A stretch of 64,000 bases of DNA from NCBI RefSeq assembly GCF_013283745.1, contig NZ_JABSTZ010000002.1, forward strand, positions 1 to 64,000. The letters run 5' to 3'. Shown piece after piece: positions 8,838-19,749 of this stretch. Under the pieces are notes generated by a model. The model ran no database searches. It was given only the letters and a program-made list of their open reading frames with translations, and was not told the DNA's origin. The DNA comes from Aeromicrobium stalagmiti. GTDB taxonomy: Bacteria > Actinomycetota > Actinomycetes > Propionibacteriales > Nocardioidaceae. A program made the position numbers and the translations under genes. Each line of letters begins with the position of its first letter. Position 1 is the first letter of the stretch.

Positions 8838-9604
8838 CAGAACGGTGGCCAGGGGATCGCGGGCATCTCGCCACGGGGAGCAGGGAACGTGCCCCGGCGC
8901 AGCAGCCCCTCGCACCGGCCGATGAGTGCTGCGATCTCGACGTCGTTGACGAGCGGTGCGAGCACCGCCGCGAGATCGCCGTCGAGCGCAGCACGGACCC
9001 GCTCGACGGCGGCGATCTCGTCGGTGTCGAGGGGCTCGTCCAGCCAGCCCCACAGGACGGTGCGCAGCTTGTGCTCGGCGTGGAAGGTCAGACCGTGGTC
9101 GATGCCGTGCCGGTGGCCGCCCGCCATCTCCAGGACGTGCCCGCCCTTGCGATCGGCGTTGTTGACGACGATGTCGAACACGGCCATGCGGCGCAGCTCG
9201 GGGGTGTCCTCGTGGATCAGGGAGACCCGGCGATCGCGTCCGTCGTAGCCGTCGAAGACGTGGCGCCACCCGTGGTCGGGCATCCTGCCTGCGAGCACCA
9301 GGTCGACGGCGTCCTGCTCCGGATCGGTGTCCTGCCACAGCTGGACCATGCCGGGGCCGAGCGGGCCGTCGCGCAGCCAGGTGCGAGGCACGACGTCGCC
9401 GCCGAACACCTCGGAGACCAGGTAGGCAGCCACCTCGCGGTGCGCGAGGTGGCCATCGGGGAAGTCCCAGAGGGGCTGCTCGCCCGAGATCGGCTTGTAG
9501 ACCACGGCGACGTCGCCGATGCGGCCGACGAAGGTGGCGTTGGATGCCGGCATGATGCGGCCCTCGAGCTCGAGGTCACCGTCGAGGTCGAGGTCGGTCG
9601 TCAC
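8837..9604 (-). CDS. SCO1664 family protein
   Basis: 255 residues, GTG start in a GTGA overlap with the upstream DUF3090 gene. Motifs: GDVAVVYKPISGEQPLWDFPDGHLAHREVAAY, then VVNNADRKGGHV and GIDHGLTFH. These recall the catalytic and metal loops of phosphatidylinositol-3/4-kinase-like (HipA-related) folds. The family is conserved in actinobacteria beside DUF3090 and a histidine phosphatase; its function is unknown. A kinase-like activity is an inference from the motifs. Confidence 0.88.
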   Translation of the reverse strand: MTTDLDLDGDLELEGRIMPASNATFVGRIGDVAVVYKPISGEQPLWDFPDGHLAHREVAAYLVSEVFGGDVVPRTWLRDGPLGPGMVQLWQDTDPEQDAVDLVLAGRMPDHGWRHVFDGYDGRDRRVSLIHEDTPELRRMAVFDIVVNNADRKGGHVLEMAGGHRHGIDHGLTFHAEHKLRTVLWGWLDEPLDTDEIAAVERVRAALDGDLAAVLAPLVNDVEIAALIGRCEGLLRRGTFPAPRGEMPAIPWPPF

Positions 9605-10170
9605 CGGAACCCTTCGGGCAGCTCGCAGACGTGGTCGTCAGAGTCCATCGGGACGCTGCACAGCGGGCAGATCGGACGTCCGGCGCCGACCACCTCGCGG
9701 GTCCGCTTGGAGAACGCGCGGGCACTGCCGACCGGGATGCGGACGAGCAGGACCTCCTCGGGCTCCATCTCCGCGAGGTCGAGCGTCTCGAGCTCCTCGG
9801 GATCGACGACCAGCACCGGGAACGCCTCGATGACGACCTGGGCGGTCGACGGATCCCAGCCAAGACTCATCGCGCCGGCGCGGAACTGCTCCTCGACGGG
9901 CTGCTCGAGCGGGTCGTTGTCGACGAGACCGGCCGGCGTGAGGGCAGGGACGCTGAACGGGTTGCCGTCCTCGGCCATCAGCTCGTCGAGCACCTCCTCG
10001 ATCTTCTCGGCGAGGGCGGCAGACTGCTCCTTCTCGATCGCGACGCTGACGAGCTGCTTGCCGGAGCGGGCCTGGAGGAAGAATGTCCTGGCGCCGGGCT
10101 CGCCGACCGTGCCGACGACGAACCGGTCCGGCCAGTCGAATCCGTGGACGAGGGGAGGCATGGGTTCCAT
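9601..10170 (-). CDS. DUF3090 family protein
   Basis: 189 residues. Begins MEPMPPLVHGFDWPDRFVVGTVGEPGARTFFLQA and ends with CPLCSVPMDSDDHVC, a CxxC...C cluster that probably binds zinc. This is the widespread actinobacterial DUF3090/TIGR03847 family of unknown function. It overlaps the SCO1664 gene by 4 nt and starts one base after the phosphatase stop, so all three are one operon. An alternative ATG lies three codons downstream. Confidence 0.9.
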   Translation of the reverse strand: MEPMPPLVHGFDWPDRFVVGTVGEPGARTFFLQARSGKQLVSVAIEKEQSAALAEKIEEVLDELMAEDGNPFSVPALTPAGLVDNDPLEQPVEEQFRAGAMSLGWDPSTAQVVIEAFPVLVVDPEELETLDLAEMEPEEVLLVRIPVGSARAFSKRTREVVGAGRPICPLCSVPMDSDDHVCELPEGFR

Positions 10171-10171
10171 G

Positions 10172-10867
10172 TTAGGCGGGAGCCCCGGGACCCGCTCCTC
10201 CGCCGACCGCTGCGTCGTCGCCGGCGGGCTTGGCGCGCAGCCACGACAGGTCACCGGCATCGGTGTTGGTCGCGACCACGTCGGGCCGCGCTGCGCCGTA
10301 GCGCACGATCGAGACGGATGCCGGGTTGACGTTGATGCGCTGGAACAGGTCGAGGTGCATGCCGAGGGCGTCGGCCAGGATCGACTTGATGATGTCGCCG
10401 TGGCTGACCGCGACCCAGACGGCGCCGGGACCGTGCTCGGCCTCGAACGCCGCGTCGTGACGGCGGATCGCAGCGACCGACCGGGCCTGCATCGTGGCGA
10501 GGGACTCGCCTCCGGGGAAGGCCGCGGCTGACGGCTGGCCCTGGACGACCTTCCAGAGGTCTTCCTTCGCGAGCTCGGCGAGCTTGCGGCCCTGCCACTC
10601 GCCGTAGTCGCACTCCGTGATGCCCTTCTCGATCGCCGTCGAGAGGGAGTCGGGCTGCTGCTGCAGGATCGCGCGGGCCGTCTGGCGGCACCGCTCGAGC
10701 GGACTCGTCACGAGACCGACCAGCGGGACGACGGACAGGCGCTCGCCCGTGCGGGCGGCCTGGGTGCGACCGGTCTCGTCGAGCTTGACGCCGGCGGTCC
10801 GTCCGGCGAGGACGCCGCTCGCGTTGGCGGTGGTGCGTCCGTGCCGGACGAGGATGACGGTGGCCAT
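10172..10867 (-). CDS. Histidine phosphatase / MSMEG_4193-type putative phosphomutase
   Basis: 231 residues. The phosphoacceptor motif VRHGRTTANA is at residues 7-16, followed by SPLERCRQTA, and AVSHGDIIKS supplies the second catalytic His. ECDYGEWQGRKLAEL fits the branch usually encoded with DUF3090 and SCO1664. It is the first gene of the coupled leftward operon. The start MATVILVRHG at 10867 puts the catalytic motif at the usual place; a start eight codons upstream is less likely. Confidence 0.9.
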   Translation of the reverse strand: MATVILVRHGRTTANASGVLAGRTAGVKLDETGRTQAARTGERLSVVPLVGLVTSPLERCRQTARAILQQQPDSLSTAIEKGITECDYGEWQGRKLAELAKEDLWKVVQGQPSAAAFPGGESLATMQARSVAAIRRHDAAFEAEHGPGAVWVAVSHGDIIKSILADALGMHLDLFQRINVNPASVSIVRYGAARPDVVATNTDAGDLSWLRAKPAGDDAAVGGGAGPGAPA

Positions 10868-10905
10868 GACCGTGAGCCTAGTGAGTGCCACCGAGCGCGG
10901 TCGCG

Positions 10906-12408
10906 CTACGTGGCGCCGGAGATCAGGAAGCTGTCGCCGGACCGCACCAGCTGCAGGGTCACGCTCTCGGTGCGCTGGCGGTCGTCGTAGTCGTAGTCGT
11001 AGGTGTACGACACCGTCATCGCGTCCGGATCGCCGCGCACGTCCTTGACGTCGAGGTTGCTGACCCCGCCCCAGAACGACTCGTAGCCGGCGATCCCGCC
11101 GCTCTGGTCCTGGTACTCCGGGGTGAGCATCGCGAACCCCGCCTCGGGGTCGTTGCTCGCGGCCACCAGGTAGTCGGCCGCAAAGCCCTCCAGCTGCTCG
11201 GCCGTCGTCGCGCCGTCGCCGGCCCCGGGCGACTGCTCGGAGCTGGTCGCACCGGCGCGGGGTGCATCGGTCGCCGGCTCGTCGCCGCGTGTCAGCAGGG
11301 TCACGAGCACGATCGCCGCGACCCCGACGGCTGCACCCACTGCCAGGGCGCGGGGGGAGGGGATCGACGGCCGACGGCGAGCGGCGTCGGGTGACGTGGT
11401 GGGAACGTCCGCGGGGGCACCGAGGGGCCTGAACGCCGTGGTCGCCGAGGGCTCGGGCGTGCTCGGCGCGCTGGGGAGGGGGAGGTGCATCGTCGCCGGC
11501 TGCCGCGCGGGAGCCGGGGCCGACGACGGCGGGACGTCATTCGACGGCAGGCCGACGAGCTCGGCGACTGACCGCTCGACCGCGGCCATCGTGGGGCGGG
11601 CCGACGCGTCGTGCTGCATCATCGCCGTCACGAGTGGCTCGAGCGACGACGAGGCATCGAGGGTGGGTGGCTGCTCGTGGACGATGCGATACATCGCCCC
11701 CAGCACGTTGTCGCCCACCTCGTACGGGGGCATGCCCGTGAGTGCGTGGAAGATCGTCGCGCCGAGCGACCAGACGTCGCTGGCGGCCGTGGCCGGGCGG
11801 CCGGTCGCGACCTCGGGCGAGAGGTAGGCCGGTGAGCCGGTCAGGATGCCGGTCTGCGTCAGTGAGGCGTCGGCGTGGGCGCGGGCGATGCCGAAGTCGG
11901 AGAGCTTCGCGGTGCCGTCGGGCGTCAGCAGGATGTTGGACGGCTTGACGTCGCGGTGCACGATGCCGTGATCGTGGGCGGCCGCGAGCGCCCCGGCGAC
12001 CTGGTGGAGGAGCGGTCCCACGTCGTCGGGGCTCAGCGCGCCGTCCTCGGCGATGAGCCCGGCCAGGCTCGCACCACCGACGTGCTCCATCACGAGCCAC
12101 TGCTGCCCGTCGTGATCGACGAGGTCGAACACGGCGACGACGTTCTGGTGGTTGACCCGCGCGGCGAGATGGGCCTCACGCTCCGCCCGGGCGAGGTCGG
12201 GCGTGCCTCCGCCGGGCGCCATGCCGAGCTGCTTGATCGCGACCCGGCGGTCCAGCACGGTGTCGTGACCGAGCCACACCGTGCCCATGCCCCCACGACC
12301 GATCTCCCGGATCAGCTCGTAGCGGTCGGCGAGCAGCGTCAAGGGCCCGTGGCGCGCCCGCTGGCGGGGAGCGCGAGGTCGAGGGGCATGTCCACCATCC
12401 AACTCCAC
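10906..12408 (-). CDS. Transmembrane serine/threonine protein kinase
   Basis: About 500 residues. The kinase domain has the Gly-rich loop IGRGGMGTVWLGHD, the Lys in VAIKQLG, HRDVKPSNILL, DFGIARA and a TGSPAYLSPE activation end. It is followed by a Pro/Ser/Ala-rich juxtamembrane region, one membrane helix (LAVGAAVGVAAIVLVTLL) and an external ~110-residue domain (EQLEGFAADYLVAASNDPEAGFAMLTPEY...) resembling NTF2-like sensor folds. This is the PknB-like actinobacterial layout without PASTA repeats. The start is uncertain: the GTG at 12408 is used, but a TTG at 12342 would give the cleaner MTLLADRYELI. Divergent from a nucleotidyl cyclase gene. Confidence 0.88.
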   Translation of the reverse strand: MELDGGHAPRPRAPRQRARHGPLTLLADRYELIREIGRGGMGTVWLGHDTVLDRRVAIKQLGMAPGGGTPDLARAEREAHLAARVNHQNVVAVFDLVDHDGQQWLVMEHVGGASLAGLIAEDGALSPDDVGPLLHQVAGALAAAHDHGIVHRDVKPSNILLTPDGTAKLSDFGIARAHADASLTQTGILTGSPAYLSPEVATGRPATAASDVWSLGATIFHALTGMPPYEVGDNVLGAMYRIVHEQPPTLDASSSLEPLVTAMMQHDASARPTMAAVERSVAELVGLPSNDVPPSSAPAPARQPATMHLPLPSAPSTPEPSATTAFRPLGAPADVPTTSPDAARRRPSIPSPRALAVGAAVGVAAIVLVTLLTRGDEPATDAPRAGATSSEQSPGAGDGATTAEQLEGFAADYLVAASNDPEAGFAMLTPEYQDQSGGIAGYESFWGGVSNLDVKDVRGDPDAMTVSYTYDYDYDDRQRTESVTLQLVRSGDSFLISGAT

Positions 12409-12458
12409 CTGACCGTTCGCGCAAGGTGAGGGGGGCCTCCACCCACTACGGTGGTTCC

Positions 12459-13250
12459 GTGTCAGCCCTCGAGGTCGTGCTGGCGGCGTCGACCGCCGCG
12501 CTCGCGACAGCACTGGTGGTCGTGGTGGTGCGGCTCGGGCGAGCGCGCCGCGAGCTGGCCCACGTCCAGGCCCAGCTCGACCGACCTCGCCTGGTGCCGT
12601 CGCCCACCGACGCGGTCCGCACGGTGCTGGGGACGGCCATGAAGGTCCGCGACCACGGGTTCGGAGGGGCGTTCCGCAGCTCGATCGACGACCTGCTGCA
12701 GTGGGCGGACGTCGAGCGCCCTGACCTGGCGCGGCTCGCGTCGACCGATGGCACGGTCACCATCATGTTCTCCGACATCCAGGACTCGACGGCCCTCAAC
12801 CACCGCCTCGGTGATCGCGGCTGGGTCAGGCTCCTGGCCCGCCACGACCGCATGCTGCAGCGGGCGATCGACGCCCATGCAGGTCATGTCGTCAAGACCC
12901 AGGGAGACGGCTTCATGGTGGCCTTCGCCGAGGCGTCGCAGGCCGTCGGTGCGGCGTTCGACATCCAGCGCGAGCTGGCGCGGGTCCGTCCCGGCTCGCG
13001 GCTGCACGGCGTCGCGGTGCGCATCGGCGCCCACAAAGGATCGGCGGTCCGTCGCGACAACGACCTGTTCGGTCGCAACGTGGCGTTCGCGGCGCGCGTG
13101 GCCGCCCAGGCCGACGGGGGAGAGGTGCTGGTCAGCGAGGCCCTGGTCGGCACGCTCGGCGACGCCGTGACCGTCCTCGAGACCCGCGAGGCCGTGCTCA
13201 AGGGCGTGCCGGGAACGCACCGGATGCACGTGCTGGACTGGCGCCCGTAG
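12459..13250 (+). CDS. Class III adenylate/guanylate cyclase
   Basis: 263 residues: an N-terminal membrane anchor (VVLAASTAALATALVVVVV), a short coiled segment, then a CHD catalytic domain. FSDIQDST carries the two metal aspartates (the second near NHRLGD is not certain) and KTQGDGFMVAF is the substrate-recognition strand. GAHKGSAVRRDNDLFGRNVAFAARVAAQADGGEVLVS is the C-terminal catalytic part. It should make cAMP or cGMP from the inner membrane face. GTG start chosen to give the membrane anchor directly. It faces a Ser/Thr kinase gene. Confidence 0.88.
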   Translation: MSALEVVLAASTAALATALVVVVVRLGRARRELAHVQAQLDRPRLVPSPTDAVRTVLGTAMKVRDHGFGGAFRSSIDDLLQWADVERPDLARLASTDGTVTIMFSDIQDSTALNHRLGDRGWVRLLARHDRMLQRAIDAHAGHVVKTQGDGFMVAFAEASQAVGAAFDIQRELARVRPGSRLHGVAVRIGAHKGSAVRRDNDLFGRNVAFAARVAAQADGGEVLVSEALVGTLGDAVTVLETREAVLKGVPGTHRMHVLDWRP

Positions 13251-13320
13251 CGCTGAGTGTGTCGAGCGTCGCCCGCCCGGACCCCTCGCACATTCTGTAG
13301 GTATGTGACATTCTCCGAGT

Positions 13321-14835
13321 ATGACAACGCTTCCTGACGTCCCCGTTCTCGCCGCCCCGCCGCGGGTGGACGCGCTGATCCGCGCGTCGAGGCGGCTGGC
13401 CGACGTGCCGGGCCTGACCGAGCAGGCGCTGCGCTGGCACCAGGAGGCGGACGCCCGCCGCGCCGCCGTGGCGCGTGACGCCCGACGGCTGGCGGCGCCG
13501 CGTCTGTGGCCCGACACCGTGGCGTCCTTCGCCTCGACCGGATGGCGGGTGCTCACCGCTGCCGCGCCGGGGGCGCCGTTCCAGCTGCTCGCCGCGGCCT
13601 CGGCCGCGGTCGGGCTGCGGATCGAGCCCGCTGACGTGAGCGCGGGGACGCTCGCCCGGGTCCAGCGGCTGGTGCGCGAGAGCGGACCGGCGTACGTCAA
13701 GCTCGGTCAGTTCATCGCGACCGCGGACGGGCTCCTCCCCGACGAGTGGGTCACGGCGTTCGCGTGGTGCCGTGACGAGGCCCCGCCACTGGCCCCCGGT
13801 GTCGCGCTCGAGGTCGTCGAGCGCGAGCTCGGGCCGCTGCGTGGCCGGCTCGCGTGGCTCGACGACGAGCCGATGGCGGCCGGGTCGATCGGACAGGTGC
13901 ACCGCGGCCGGCTCGACGACGGCACCGACGTCGTCGTCAAGGTCCGCCGTCCTGGCCTGCTCCGGCGGTTCCGCACGGACGTCGAGACCCTGGCCCTCGC
14001 GGCCGCAGCGGCCGAGCGGTTCAACGGTGGCGCGCGGTCGGCCAACCTGACCGGCTTCGTCGAGCTGTTCGCCCAGCTGGCGCTCGAGGAGCTCGACTTC
14101 CGCCTCGAGGCGGCCAACCTGGTCGACTCCAGCGCGGTCCTCGAGGCGCTGGGCGCCGAGCACATGATGGCGCCGCGACCGGTGCCCGGCATGGTGACCG
14201 AGCGGGTCCTGGTCATGGAGCACCTGCCCGGCGTCTCCTACGCCCGGCTGGACGGCACGAGCAACGTCGACGGGGAGCAGCTGCTGCACCTGGGCATCAA
14301 GGGCGTGCTCGAGGCGACGCTCAAGCACGGGGTGTTCCACGGCGACCTCCACGCCGGCAACGTGCTGATCGACCCGTCGCGCGGGACGTTCTCGCTCGTC
14401 GACTTCGGCATCGCCGGTCGCCTGGACGCCGCGCAGCGCGCAGGTCTCGTGCAGTACCTCGCGGCGTGGGCCGTCAACGACGCCGCCGGCCAGATCGAGG
14501 CGATGAGGGCCTTCGGGGCCATCTCGCCGGACGCCGAGGTCGGCCCCCTGGTCGACGAGCTCCAGATCGAGCTTGACCTGCTGCGTGACCGCACGCGGGG
14601 CGAGGTGACCTTCGACCAGCTCGGCGTGACGCTGGGCCGCCTCCTGCAGGTGATGGCCCGCAACGGGTTCCGCATGCCCAAGGACCTCGTGCTGTTCTTC
14701 AAGAACCTGCTCTATCTCGCCGGGTTCGCGGCCAGCGTCGCCCCCGAGACCGACGTGCTCGCCGTCGTCCAGGACATCCTGCTCGACCTCCTGCTCGACC
14801 CGGCCGCGGTCGACGGGGCGACCTTCACCGTCTGA
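13321..14835 (+). CDS. ABC1/AarF/UbiB-type atypical kinase
   Basis: 504 residues. The UbiB family markers are YVKLGQFIATADGLLPDEW (KxGQ motif), AAGSIGQVHRGRLDDGTDVVVKVRRPG (Ala-rich loop and Lys), ERVLVMEHLPGV, and FHGDLHAGNVLID (catalytic loop) with VDFGIAG. Family members are membrane-associated small-molecule kinases/ATPases involved in isoprenoid quinone or lipid metabolism. The gene starts 48 nt before the furA promoter region, with its stop near the FurA-like box. There is no adjacent menaquinone gene, so the substrate is unknown. Confidence 0.92.
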   Translation: MTTLPDVPVLAAPPRVDALIRASRRLADVPGLTEQALRWHQEADARRAAVARDARRLAAPRLWPDTVASFASTGWRVLTAAAPGAPFQLLAAASAAVGLRIEPADVSAGTLARVQRLVRESGPAYVKLGQFIATADGLLPDEWVTAFAWCRDEAPPLAPGVALEVVERELGPLRGRLAWLDDEPMAAGSIGQVHRGRLDDGTDVVVKVRRPGLLRRFRTDVETLALAAAAAERFNGGARSANLTGFVELFAQLALEELDFRLEAANLVDSSAVLEALGAEHMMAPRPVPGMVTERVLVMEHLPGVSYARLDGTSNVDGEQLLHLGIKGVLEATLKHGVFHGDLHAGNVLIDPSRGTFSLVDFGIAGRLDAAQRAGLVQYLAAWAVNDAAGQIEAMRAFGAISPDAEVGPLVDELQIELDLLRDRTRGEVTFDQLGVTLGRLLQVMARNGFRMPKDLVLFFKNLLYLAGFAASVAPETDVLAVVQDILLDLLLDPAAVDGATFTV

Positions 14836-14848
14836 TCACCTGGCGTTT

Positions 14849-14877
14849 CTTGACTCGTTCAAGATTGCCGGTAGGGT
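14849..14877 (+). promoter_or_regulatory. furA-katG promoter with FurA-like box
   Basis: TTGACT (14850-14855) and TAGGGT (14872-14877), 16 nt apart, form a good vegetative promoter seven bases before the furA ATG. CTTGA-ctcgt-TCAAG (14849-14863) is an inverted repeat covering the -35. It closely recalls the FurA boxes (TTGACTnnTTC) that autoregulate furA-katG in mycobacteria and Streptomyces. Confidence 0.75.
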
Positions 14878-14883
14878 CGTCCC

Positions 14884-17539
<2,656 letters not shown>

Positions 17540-17552
17540 TCCGCCGCCTGGC

Positions 17553-17590
17553 GAGGCCCCCATCCGGCACACCAGCCGGGTGGGGGCCTC
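17553..17590 (+). terminator. katG terminator
   Basis: GAGGCCCCCATCCGG and CCGGGTGGGGGCCTC form a 15-bp stem with one mismatch and an 8-nt loop, 14 nt after the katG stop. Confidence 0.85.
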
Positions 17591-17619
17591 GTCGTCTGTG
17601 ATGCCGCTCACAGCATGTA

Positions 17620-17633
17620 TGCAACTAGTTGCA
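17620..17633. promoter_or_regulatory. Perfect palindrome TGCAACTAGTTGCA (MarR-type operator candidate)
   Basis: A 14-bp perfect palindrome extended by GTAT/ATAC-like flanks lies 57 nt upstream of the nitronate monooxygenase gene, after the katG terminator. CAACTAGTTG cores are common operators for MarR-family repressors. No regulator gene is adjacent. Confidence 0.6.
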
Positions 17634-17690
17634 CATACGTCGGAGTCGACCTAGGCTCGGTGGGTACCGTCTCGACGTCCAAGGAGTCCC

Positions 17691-18686
17691 ATGGCACTCG
17701 TCCCCGCCCTCGCCGGTCCGCTCACGCTCCCCGTGGTCGGATCACCGCTGTTCATCTGCTCGGGTCCCGAGCTCGTGGGCGCCCAGTGCAGGGCCGGCAT
17801 CATCGGCTCCTTCCCGGCGCTCAACGCGCGCCCCGCGTCGTTGCTGGGTGACTGGATCGCCCAGATCACCGAGGAGAACGCGACCTTCGCGGCCGCCCAC
17901 CCCGACCGGCCGGTCGGGCCGTTCGCCGTCAACCAGATCGTCCACCGGTCCAACGACCGGCTCGAGCAGGACATGGCGGTGATCGTCGAGCACCGGGTGC
18001 CGATCGTGATCACGTCGCTGGGCGCCCGCACCGAGATCAACGACGCGGTCCACTCCTACGGCGGCATCGTGCTGCACGACGTCATCAACGACGAGTTCGC
18101 CCACAAGGCGATCGACAAGGGTGCCGACGGCATCATCGCCGTCGCGTCGGGCGCGGGCGGGCACGCCGGCACGCAGTCGCCCCTGGCGCTGATCCGGGAG
18201 ATCCGGGCCTGGTTCGACGGTCCGCTGCTGCTCTCGGGTGCCATCGCCCACGGCAGCTCGATCCTCGCGGCCCAGGCGGCGGGCGCCGACATGGCGTACG
18301 TCGGCTCGGCGTTCCTCTCGACGCACGAGGCGAACACCGCCGAGGGCTACAAGCAGATGATCGTCGACTCCACGGCCAAGGACATCGTCTACAGCAACCT
18401 GTTCACCGGCATCCACGGCAACTACCTGCGCGGCAGCATCGAGGCCGCCGGCATGGACCCGGACGACCTGCCGGTCTCTGACCCGTCAGCCATGAACTTC
18501 GGCTCCGGCAGCGGCTCGGAGGCCAAGGCGTGGAAGGACATCTGGGGATCGGGCCAGGGAATCGGCGCGATCCAGGACCGGATGTCCGTCGCCGAGCTCG
18601 TCGAGAGCCTGCGGGTCCAGTACGACGAGGCGATCGATCGCCTGGCGGCCGTCACCGCTCGCCCTGAGCTGGTCCCGACCGCCTGA
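17691..18686 (+). CDS. Nitronate monooxygenase / 2-nitropropane dioxygenase-like flavoprotein
   Basis: 331 residues, FMN-dependent TIM barrel of the NMO/NPD family. Seen: PLFICSGPELVGAQCRAGIIGSFPALNARP at the N-terminus, VNQIVHRSNDRL, DGIIAVASGAGGHAG (phosphate loop) and GADMAYVGSAFLSTHEA. The probable role is oxidative detoxification of alkyl nitronates. It is transcribed alone behind a perfect palindrome that may be an operator. Confidence 0.9.
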   Translation: MALVPALAGPLTLPVVGSPLFICSGPELVGAQCRAGIIGSFPALNARPASLLGDWIAQITEENATFAAAHPDRPVGPFAVNQIVHRSNDRLEQDMAVIVEHRVPIVITSLGARTEINDAVHSYGGIVLHDVINDEFAHKAIDKGADGIIAVASGAGGHAGTQSPLALIREIRAWFDGPLLLSGAIAHGSSILAAQAAGADMAYVGSAFLSTHEANTAEGYKQMIVDSTAKDIVYSNLFTGIHGNYLRGSIEAAGMDPDDLPVSDPSAMNFGSGSGSEAKAWKDIWGSGQGIGAIQDRMSVAELVESLRVQYDEAIDRLAAVTARPELVPTA

Positions 18687-18692
18687 CCTCAC

Positions 18693-18855
18693 GTGGCAGG
18701 TGGATCCGCAACGTCGCCGGCTGGTGGCAGGTGGATCCGCAACCTCGCCGGCTCGTGGCAGGTGGATCTGCAACCCCATGGCGTCGTTTGAGGTTGTCGA
18801 TCCACCTCCCTGGGGAGGTGGGGGCCGATGAGGTTGTCGATCCACCGCCCGGGCG
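18693..18855. repeat. 31-bp tandem repeats with inverted copies
   Basis: Three tandem copies starting at 18693, 18724 and 18755, each beginning GTGGCAGGTGGATCYGCAAC. Two inverted copies follow, TGAGGTTGTCGATCCACC at 18789 and 18829. Direct and inverted copies can pair into alternative hairpins. The CCACCTCCC/GGGGAGGTGG hairpin lies between the two inverted copies. The array fills the gap between convergent nitronate monooxygenase and enoyl-CoA hydratase genes. Confidence 0.85.
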
Positions 18856-18867
18856 GGGCGCCTGTGG

Positions 18868-19635
18868 TCAGCGGCTCGAGATCGCCTCGCGCAGCGCCCG
18901 GACGTTGGCGGTGAATGCCGGACGCGTCACCGACCATGCCTGCGCCTCGGTCTCGACTGCGAGCATCGTGGCGTGGTCGGGCGTCTGCTGCGACTGGCGC
19001 AGGGTCGACACCAGGCGACGGGCCAGCACCGGCTCGACGTCGTCGAGGCGTGCGCCGAGACCGAGGGCGGTGTCGAGCAGGTCGCCCGGCTCGACCACCT
19101 GTGCCACGAGGCCGACCTCGAGGGCACGCTGGGCGTCCCACCGCTCCTGGAACAGCACCGCCAGCGTGGCCTGCTGGTGGCCGACCGCCCGCTCCAGCAG
19201 CCAGGTGTGACCGCCGCCGGGGTGTATCCGCAGCTGGGTGAACCGGGTGTCGAAGCGCGCGGCCGTCGAGGCGATGCGCACGTCGCAGGCCAGGGCGAGG
19301 TTGAGGCCTGCGCCGACGGCCGGCCCGTTGACCGCGGCGACGGTGGCCAGCGGGGAGTGCAGCACGCGCAGGAACCCCTCATAGACCTCGCGCACGTCGT
19401 CGAAGTCGCCGTCGGCGGACTTCTCGAGGGTGGAGAGCTCGGCCCCGGCACAGAACGCCGAGCCGCTGCCGGTGACGACCAGCGTGCTCACGGCCGGATC
19501 GGACTCCGCACGGGTCACGTCCTCTCCGATCGATCGCACCATCTGCGACGTCAGGATGTTGCGCCGGTCGGGATCGTCCAGCGTGAGCAGGGCGGTCGAG
19601 CCGTGGATCGTCAGGGTCGTGGGCCGTGAGGTCAT
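18868..19635 (-). CDS. Enoyl-CoA hydratase/isomerase family protein
   Basis: 255 residues of the crotonase fold. GSAFCAGAELSTL holds the first oxyanion-hole strand and NGPAVGAGLNLALACDVRIAS the second. The usual catalytic Glu pair is only partly evident (GGGHTWLLERAVGHQQA), so hydratase versus isomerase action cannot be fixed. No other fatty-acid oxidation genes are adjacent. ATG at 19635 gives a standard N-terminus. Confidence 0.88.
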   Translation of the reverse strand: MTSRPTTLTIHGSTALLTLDDPDRRNILTSQMVRSIGEDVTRAESDPAVSTLVVTGSGSAFCAGAELSTLEKSADGDFDDVREVYEGFLRVLHSPLATVAAVNGPAVGAGLNLALACDVRIASTAARFDTRFTQLRIHPGGGHTWLLERAVGHQQATLAVLFQERWDAQRALEVGLVAQVVEPGDLLDTALGLGARLDDVEPVLARRLVSTLRQSQQTPDHATMLAVETEAQAWSVTRPAFTANVRALREAISSR

Positions 19636-19651
19636 GGGGTCACGGTAGTGC

Positions 19652-19668
19652 TCGAGAAAATCTGTCGA
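19652..19668 (+). promoter_or_regulatory. 17-bp motif TCGAGAAAATCTGTCGA, copy 1
   Basis: Identical to a motif upstream of the ECF sigma gene at 37147. It lies 82 nt before the RibD/DHFR-like gene and ends in TGTCGA, a hexamer reported as the -35 element of some ECF sigma groups (ECF42). Promoter function is an inference. Confidence 0.4.
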
Positions 19669-19749
19669 GAGATGTGTTCCGTCGTGTCGATTGCCGTCGC
19701 CCCCGTTCGAAGACAGAGTGACAGTGTCCTCACCTCACAGGAGAAACCC

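Noticed and set aside
18693..18855. Short repeats read as a CRISPR array
   Set aside because: Period is a constant 31 bp with no variable spacers, and copies occur in both orientations; no cas genes are nearby.
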